The position numbers and the translations under genes were made by a program. DNA of 11,031 nt from DATMNI01 sp035570275 (GTDB taxonomy: Bacteria; Acidobacteriota; Terriglobia; Bryobacterales; Bryobacteraceae): the NCBI GenBank assembly GCA_035570275.1, contig DATMNI010000481.1, forward strand, positions 1 to 11,031. Direction: 5' to 3'. The notes beneath the pieces are model-generated. The model had not been told where the DNA came from. It saw nothing but the letters and a program-made list of their open reading frames with translations, and ran no database searches. Every line of letters begins with the position of its first letter. The stretch's first letter is position 1. Of this stretch, positions 7,417 through 11,031 are shown in pieces.

Positions 7417-7426
7417 CTCAATATTG

Positions 7427-7687
7427 TCAGCCCGTGGGCGGAAACCCGAGGACGATACGCTTCCATTCGACTTTGGGCTTCTGGAAATTGACGAGTAGAC
7501 AAAGAGTCCGGCCGGAGGCTCGCAAATAGTTGAGACATTGCGCGGTGTGTTCGTTAGGCAGGCGCTCGACACATTTCAGCTCGACCACCAGCACATCTTC
7601 GACGAGGATATCGGCAAAGTATTCTCCGACGCAGTAGCCTTTGCAGGTTACTGTAAATGAAGATTGGGCTTTGCGAGAGTCCCGCTT
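7427..7687 (-). pseudogene. N-terminally truncated GxxExxY-family gene remnant
   Basis: Read on the minus strand, the frame gives FTVTCKGYCVGEYFADILVE, then DVLVVELKCVERLPNEHTAQ and CLNYLRASGRTLCLLVNF, ending at TGA 7429-7427. This is the C-terminal two thirds of a GxxExxY protein, a PD-(D/E)xK nuclease-like family. The Asp (ADILVE) and the E-x-K (VELK) of that core are preserved. The N-terminal part with the family-naming GxxExxY motif is missing. An in-frame TGA stands at 7690-7688 and no ATG or GTG occurs between it and the conserved core, so no functional start is available. The homology begins about 20 bp from the compound heptamer/hairpin element at 7684-7760, which may have arisen together with the truncation. 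Function in the family is poorly known. Confidence 0.8.
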
Positions 7688-7760
7688 TCAGCTTTCAGAG
7701 CTAGTCCCAAACCGCGCCGAAGGCGCGCGATCCGAAGCTGAAGGCTGATCGCTGAAAGCT
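7684..7760. repeat. Compound element: inverted heptamer arrays flanking a perfect hairpin
   Basis: Left arm: GCTTTCA twice (7684-7697). Right arm: GCTGAAG, GCTGATC, GCTGAAA, GCT (7737-7760), a period-7 array whose last unit is the reverse complement of the left-arm theme (CTGAAAGC versus GCTTTCAG). Between them CGCGCC (7713-7718) and GGCGCG (7722-7727) form a perfect 6-bp stem with a 3-nt loop. The element ends one base from the stop codon of the TonB-receptor-like gene, so on the minus strand it lies at the end of that transcript. There the central hairpin followed by GTTT could act as a terminator. Confidence 0.7.
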
Positions 7761-7761
7761 C

Positions 7762-10728
7762 TTAAAACGTAAACCGGATTTGTGATTCCAGCCGCCGGTT
7801 ATTGGCGGTCTCGTAGAATCCCTCGCCATTCGGCCCTCCCGCCACCTGGTTGGCGCGGCCGAACAACGGCGACGTGATGTTGCCGATAATGGGACCAGGG
7901 TTGGTGTGGTTCAGCAAATTGCGAATCGACATCGAAATCACCAGGTTGAAACGCCTGCTGGTAGTTGGGCTGCCGATGACGTTACGTAATCCGCCGCCTG
8001 TTCCTGCAACCGGCGCCCCCCCGCCTCCACCGGACGTTGGCCGCGGGTCCGCACCGGCGGCCCGGCCGCGCTCCTTGCCGAATCCAATCGTCTTGGCCAC
8101 CCGCAGGTTCATGTTGATCTGGCCGGGCGAGCGCCCGAAGTTGCGCGGCAGCAGCGCCTCGCCGGGTGTGGGATTCGGATCGAGCAAGCCATACGGCGTC
8201 GGGATGAGCCCGCTCTTCGCCGGGTTAGCGGGGATCGTCGCGGGGATACCGGGCCGCCCATTGAACAGCGTGGTGCCGAACAGATCGCTGCCCGCCGTGA
8301 TGTCGAAGGGCGCTCCCGTTTGCGCCACCGCGAACGGGCTGATGCGCACGTTCCCCTTCAGGTTGATCGAGCCGCCCGCGGTTACGCGATGGCGAATGTC
8401 CGTGGACGCCCGCCCGTATTCGCCCGCGGCGTTGTATGGATTCGCCGGAAAGGTGCCCAGGCCATCGCTGTTGCTCATGGCCTTGTTGAACGCATAAAAG
8501 CTGAATAGCGACAGGCCGGAATTGACCTTGGCGTTGACGTTGGCAATCACCTGGTTCTGGTTGTACAGGCCCGCCGATTCCATCAGCAGGATCGGCCCCG
8601 CGCGCCCTGCCGGAAACACGCCGCTGCCGCGCACGTTCGGGTCGTATGTTCCGGGCAGCGGCGCGTTGATGTCATTCGAACGGAGAATGTGCAGCCCATG
8701 GGAGTTGGTATAAGTCACCGCCAGCGTGGTGTTCCGCGGCAACTGGCGCTCCAGCGTTACCGCGGTCTGCATGATATAGGGCGCGCGCAGCCGCGCACTC
8801 ACTTCCTGGATAGTCTGGGTGGATTGGAACCCGGCCAGCGAACCGAGCGGCGGGACCACCGGGAAGAAATCGGGATTGGACACCACGTATTGCTGCTGGT
8901 TGACGCCGTTGAAGCGCAGTGACGTCAGCGTGCCGCCCAGGCTGAAGCGGTCGTAAAACATGCCGAAGCCGGCGCGCAGAACCGTTTTGGCGCGGGTCTT
9001 GCCCGACCCGCCCGGCGCCCAGGCCGCGGCGATGCGCGGCGCAAAATCGCGCCAGTCGTGAATGTTGGTTTGGGTTTCGTAGCGGAAGCCCAGGTTCAAG
9101 GTCAGGTTGGGCCGTACCCGCCACTCGTCGCCGCCGAAGATGCCGGCGTCCACCTGATGTACCGCCAGTTCGGGATTGCCGCCGTTAATGCTGAACTGCG
9201 TGGCGCCGCCGCCCAGCGCGCGGATTTCCGCGGCCGGGTAACCGAGTTGCTGGAACACCACGGTCCGGCGGTAGCGTTCGATCGACGTGATAGGCGCCAG
9301 CACGGGCTGTCCCGAGGCATCCTGCGTCGGCGCGTTGGCAGCGTTCAGCACCGGAGCCAGCCCGCCGCCACCGAACGTGAAGGTGCCGTTGAAGTCTTGC
9401 GGGGAAACGCTGTCATCCAGTTGGGCGCGCAGGCGCACGCCGAACTTCCAGGAGTGCTTGCCGCGCAACATCGACGTGTAGTTCTGCAACTCGAAGGTAT
9501 TCTGGGTGTCAGCGGAGCGGCCCACCGTGGCGCCGCCGCCGTTGAAGGAACCCAGCACCATCACGGCCGTGCTGGCGTTGTTCGCGGTCATTTGGGCAGC
9601 GCTGCGGTAATACTGGAATCGCGTCTCGTTGATGGTGGTTCCAAAGACAGCCGTTTCGGCTGCTTGTAAAGTCTGATTCAGAAACTGATTGCGGTAGCCG
9701 CGGGAAATCTGGTCGAAGCTTCCCACCCCCACGTTCTGCGCGCCGGCGCGCGTCACGCTATAGCGCAGCATCAGGGTGTTGTTGGGGTTCAACTGGTAGT
9801 CCACGCGCGGGCTGACGCGCGTGAAACGGCCCGGGATGACCAGCACGCTGGCAAATGGCGTGACCGCCAGCGACTGCGGGTCGAGCGCCACCGCATTGGT
9901 GATGGCGCCGTTGTCCACCGTATTGCGCTGCGCATCCAGGGTGAAGGACGCGCGCTTGCCCAGCGGCCCGCTGGCGTTGCCCTCGAATTCGTTGAGCAGA
10001 AAATGCGCCTTGTCCGGCGAATAGGGATTGCGCGAGTTCCAGGCCTGCGTGCCCAGGTTGTAATCCACCGTGCCGCGGTATTTGTCGGTGCCCGGTTTGG
10101 TGAAGATTTCGATGCGGCCGTAACCCAGCTTATCGTACTCCGGCGAGAAGGGATTCTGGTTGATGCGGATCTCGCGAATCGATTCCTTGGCGGGTAGTTC
10201 GCCGCCGCTGAATCCATCAATGAAGATGGAGCCGCCGTTCGGTCCCGCCGCAGGCCCGGCCAGCGCTTGCAGGTCAACCAGCAGATCGTCCGGGTTATCC
10301 GAGAGGGCGTCGAGGTCGGAGCCCTGCAGCACCAGGGCGCTGGCATTGTTGGCGGATGCGGTGCTGACACTGGGGCCGGAGTCGTCCTGCACCGTCACGC
10401 GTTCCTGCACGGCCGCGATACTCAACTGCAGGTTCAGAACCTGGACGCCTGCCTTGATGGCGATTCGTGCGGGTGCAGCCAGGGCCAGTTGCGGCGCCGA
10501 TGCCAACACGGTGTAATTGCCGGGAGCCAGGCCGGTGAAGGAGTAGGCCCCGGCGCCATCGCTGATGGTGCTCTTTGTTTGGCTGCCGGGTCCGGTCAGG
10601 AGGACCTTGGCAGCCGGCACCACCGCACCGCTTTCATCGCTGACCACGCCCCGTAAGATCGCGGTCTGCGCGCCCAGAGACGACGCGAGCAGAACCAAAA
10701 ACAGGAGACAGCCGGTGAATGAGCGCAC
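7762..10728 (-). CDS. TonB-dependent-receptor-like outer-membrane protein with N-terminal carboxypeptidase regulatory-like domain
   Basis: The 988-residue protein begins with a signal peptide (MRSFTGCLLFLVLLASSLGA, then Q). Residues about 21-105 are a CarboxypepD_reg-like beta-sandwich (ILRGVVSDESGAVVPAAKVL, DGAGAYSFTGLAPGNYTV). A plug-like region follows at about 110-235 (SIFIDGFSGGELPAKESIRE, GYGRIEIFTKPGTDKYRG), then a long beta-barrel rich in Asn, aromatic and Gly residues. The chain ends in LESQIRFTF, with the terminal Phe expected for BAM-assembled barrels. A Gly/Pro-rich stretch near residue 900 (PRPTSGGGGGAPV) is probably an extracellular loop. This large family is strongly expanded in Acidobacteria and is presumed to take up polymers or other large substrates; the substrate is unknown. 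Start: GTG 10728, the only start codon between the upstream in-frame stop and the signal peptide, with no Shine-Dalgarno directly before it. A leader frame overlaps it (TAGTG). No TonB, ExbB or SusD-like partner is in the window. Confidence 0.92.
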   Translation of the reverse strand: MRSFTGCLLFLVLLASSLGAQTAILRGVVSDESGAVVPAAKVLLTGPGSQTKSTISDGAGAYSFTGLAPGNYTVLASAPQLALAAPARIAIKAGVQVLNLQLSIAAVQERVTVQDDSGPSVSTASANNASALVLQGSDLDALSDNPDDLLVDLQALAGPAAGPNGGSIFIDGFSGGELPAKESIREIRINQNPFSPEYDKLGYGRIEIFTKPGTDKYRGTVDYNLGTQAWNSRNPYSPDKAHFLLNEFEGNASGPLGKRASFTLDAQRNTVDNGAITNAVALDPQSLAVTPFASVLVIPGRFTRVSPRVDYQLNPNNTLMLRYSVTRAGAQNVGVGSFDQISRGYRNQFLNQTLQAAETAVFGTTINETRFQYYRSAAQMTANNASTAVMVLGSFNGGGATVGRSADTQNTFELQNYTSMLRGKHSWKFGVRLRAQLDDSVSPQDFNGTFTFGGGGLAPVLNAANAPTQDASGQPVLAPITSIERYRRTVVFQQLGYPAAEIRALGGGATQFSINGGNPELAVHQVDAGIFGGDEWRVRPNLTLNLGFRYETQTNIHDWRDFAPRIAAAWAPGGSGKTRAKTVLRAGFGMFYDRFSLGGTLTSLRFNGVNQQQYVVSNPDFFPVVPPLGSLAGFQSTQTIQEVSARLRAPYIMQTAVTLERQLPRNTTLAVTYTNSHGLHILRSNDINAPLPGTYDPNVRGSGVFPAGRAGPILLMESAGLYNQNQVIANVNAKVNSGLSLFSFYAFNKAMSNSDGLGTFPANPYNAAGEYGRASTDIRHRVTAGGSINLKGNVRISPFAVAQTGAPFDITAGSDLFGTTLFNGRPGIPATIPANPAKSGLIPTPYGLLDPNPTPGEALLPRNFGRSPGQINMNLRVAKTIGFGKERGRAAGADPRPTSGGGGGAPVAGTGGGLRNVIGSPTTSRRFNLVISMSIRNLLNHTNPGPIIGNITSPLFGRANQVAGGPNGEGFYETANNRRLESQIRFTF

Positions 10729-10769
10729 TAATTGGAAGTATAGCGAAGCCCGCGAGGGATGCTGGACAC
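10728..10769 (-). CDS. Possible 13-codon leader peptide coupled to the TonB-receptor-like gene
   Basis: AGGAGAGG (10781-10774, minus strand) stands 4 nt before a GTG at 10769. The frame reads VSSIPRGLRYTSN and stops at TAG 10730-10728. That stop shares its G with the GTG start of the receptor gene (TAGTG). The receptor start itself has no ribosome site, so reinitiation from this leader would explain its translation. The peptide may have no function of its own. An alternative is that the gene relies on a weak, SD-independent start. Confidence 0.35.
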   Translation of the reverse strand: MSSIPRGLRYTSN

Positions 10770-10804
10770 GAAACCTCTCCTAAGGAACTCGCTGCAAGTT
10801 ATTG

Positions 10805-10810
10805 ATAATA
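10805..10810 (-). promoter_or_regulatory. Possible -10 box for the TonB-receptor-like gene
   Basis: TATTAT on the minus strand sits in the only AT-rich patch upstream of the receptor gene (about 10797-10850), 35 bp before the leader start. No good -35 box is seen at the usual spacing, so the assignment is weak. Confidence 0.22.
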
Positions 10811-10912
10811 CGAGAGTCCAAAAATGGCTTTGCTGAATAATTTCGCCGTCAGAGACCCGGCCAAGTTCCTCTCCGGTATGGACCCGCGCCACGCGGGCGC
10901 TTTGCTTGTGGG

Positions 10913-11026
10913 GCAGATTGTTAATCTGCGGCGGATTGTTAATCCGCCCGCGCGATGCGGCAGCAAGCGTTTGCGCCTTCCCTGAAAGTGCTCGTCAAGA
11001 TGCGACAGGCGGATTGCCAATCCGCC
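10913..11026. repeat. REP-like palindromes, three related hairpins
   Basis: GCAGATTGTTAATCTGC (10913-10929) is immediately followed by GGCGGATTGTTAATCCGCC (10930-10948), and GGCGGATTGCCAATCCGCC follows at 11008-11026. All share the core GATTGNNAATC with 7-8 bp stems. The outer sequence also has an imperfect inverted pair: GGCGCTTTGCTTG at about 10896-10908 and CAAGCGTTTGCGCC at about 10964-10977. The layout resembles a REP/BIME-type intergenic repeat cluster. It may continue beyond the window. Confidence 0.7.
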
Positions 11027-11031
11027 GCAGG

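Larger units (their letters stand above)
7093..7426. other. Intergenic region without an intact gene
   Basis: No frame here has a believable start, ribosome site or recognisable protein. It contains the weak hairpin at 7122-7139, an inverted pair CTACCC (7292-7297) / GGGTAG (7313-7318), and the GCGGATAA-type repeat element at 7346-7416. Lower-complexity purine-rich sequence fills 7190-7230. A long open minus-strand frame crosses it but is the antisense shadow of the kinase gene. Confidence 0.6.
10731..11031. other. Intergenic region upstream of the TonB-receptor-like gene
   Basis: No convincing protein gene is seen here on either strand. Apart from the leader frame, the weak -10 box and the palindromes listed separately, nothing else can be supported between about 10811 and 10895. 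Confidence 0.6.

Noticed and set aside
5446..7572. Very long open frame (about 708 codons) on the minus strand across the kinase gene
   Set aside because: It is antisense to a fully recognisable histidine kinase, gives no recognisable domains, and is rich in His/Arg/Ala as expected from GC-rich complement. It also crosses repeat DNA in its first codons.
10799..11020. Small minus-strand open frame (73 codons) in the last intergenic region
   Set aside because: It runs through the palindromic repeats and yields Arg/Leu-rich sequence with no recognisable motif and no ribosome site.

Overview
The window (about 63% GC by eye) looks like chromosomal DNA of an Acidobacterium, most likely of the Solibacter/Bryobacter type. 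The reasons are the C-terminal part of an ADOP-type ABC permease, a secreted M20 peptidase with an acidobacterial-style N-terminus, a large carboxypeptidase-regulatory-domain/TonB-receptor-like outer-membrane protein, and several families of intergenic repeats. This assignment is inference from gene style; no marker gene is present.

Layout. Positions 2-1576 (+): 5'-truncated ADOP permease. It converges, across a hairpin at 1584-1601, on a minus-strand secreted M20 metallopeptidase (1629-2939) whose 5' end is built partly of heptanucleotide repeats. From a 54-bp divergent gap a plus-strand cluster starts: a DedA-family membrane protein with a C-terminal rhodanese domain (2994-3929, read through an internal TGA), a response regulator-thioredoxin-reductase-like fusion (3968-5689), and a soluble histidine kinase with an N-terminal cyclic-nucleotide-binding-like domain (5686-7092, ATGA overlap). 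Positions 7093-7761 hold no intact gene. They contain weak hairpins, a GCGGATAAACGC-type repeat element, an N-terminally truncated GxxExxY gene remnant, and a compound heptamer/hairpin element. Positions 7762-10728 (minus): a 988-residue TonB-receptor-like protein, possibly translated by coupling to a 13-codon leader. Positions 10731-11031 are intergenic and carry three REP-like palindromes.

Most interesting point. The rhodanese domain is interrupted by an in-frame TGA exactly where the CxCPNE active-loop motif (from family memory) should have its second cysteine. The frame stays open for 44 more codons that complete a normal rhodanese C-terminus. Directly after the TGA is a two-part hairpin with a CGUGC loop starting 22 nt downstream, which fits the bacterial SECIS geometry as I know it. 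The gene is therefore a candidate selenoprotein, or less likely a recent nonsense mutant.

How the genes may work together. The kinase and the response regulator-flavoprotein form an evident two-component pair in which the output is an FAD/NAD(P)H oxidoreductase rather than a DNA-binding domain. That flavoprotein lacks the thioredoxin-reductase CxxC. The adjacent membrane rhodanese with a possible Cys-x-Sec pair suggests sulfur/selenium redox chemistry at the membrane. This last link is inference from gene order only.
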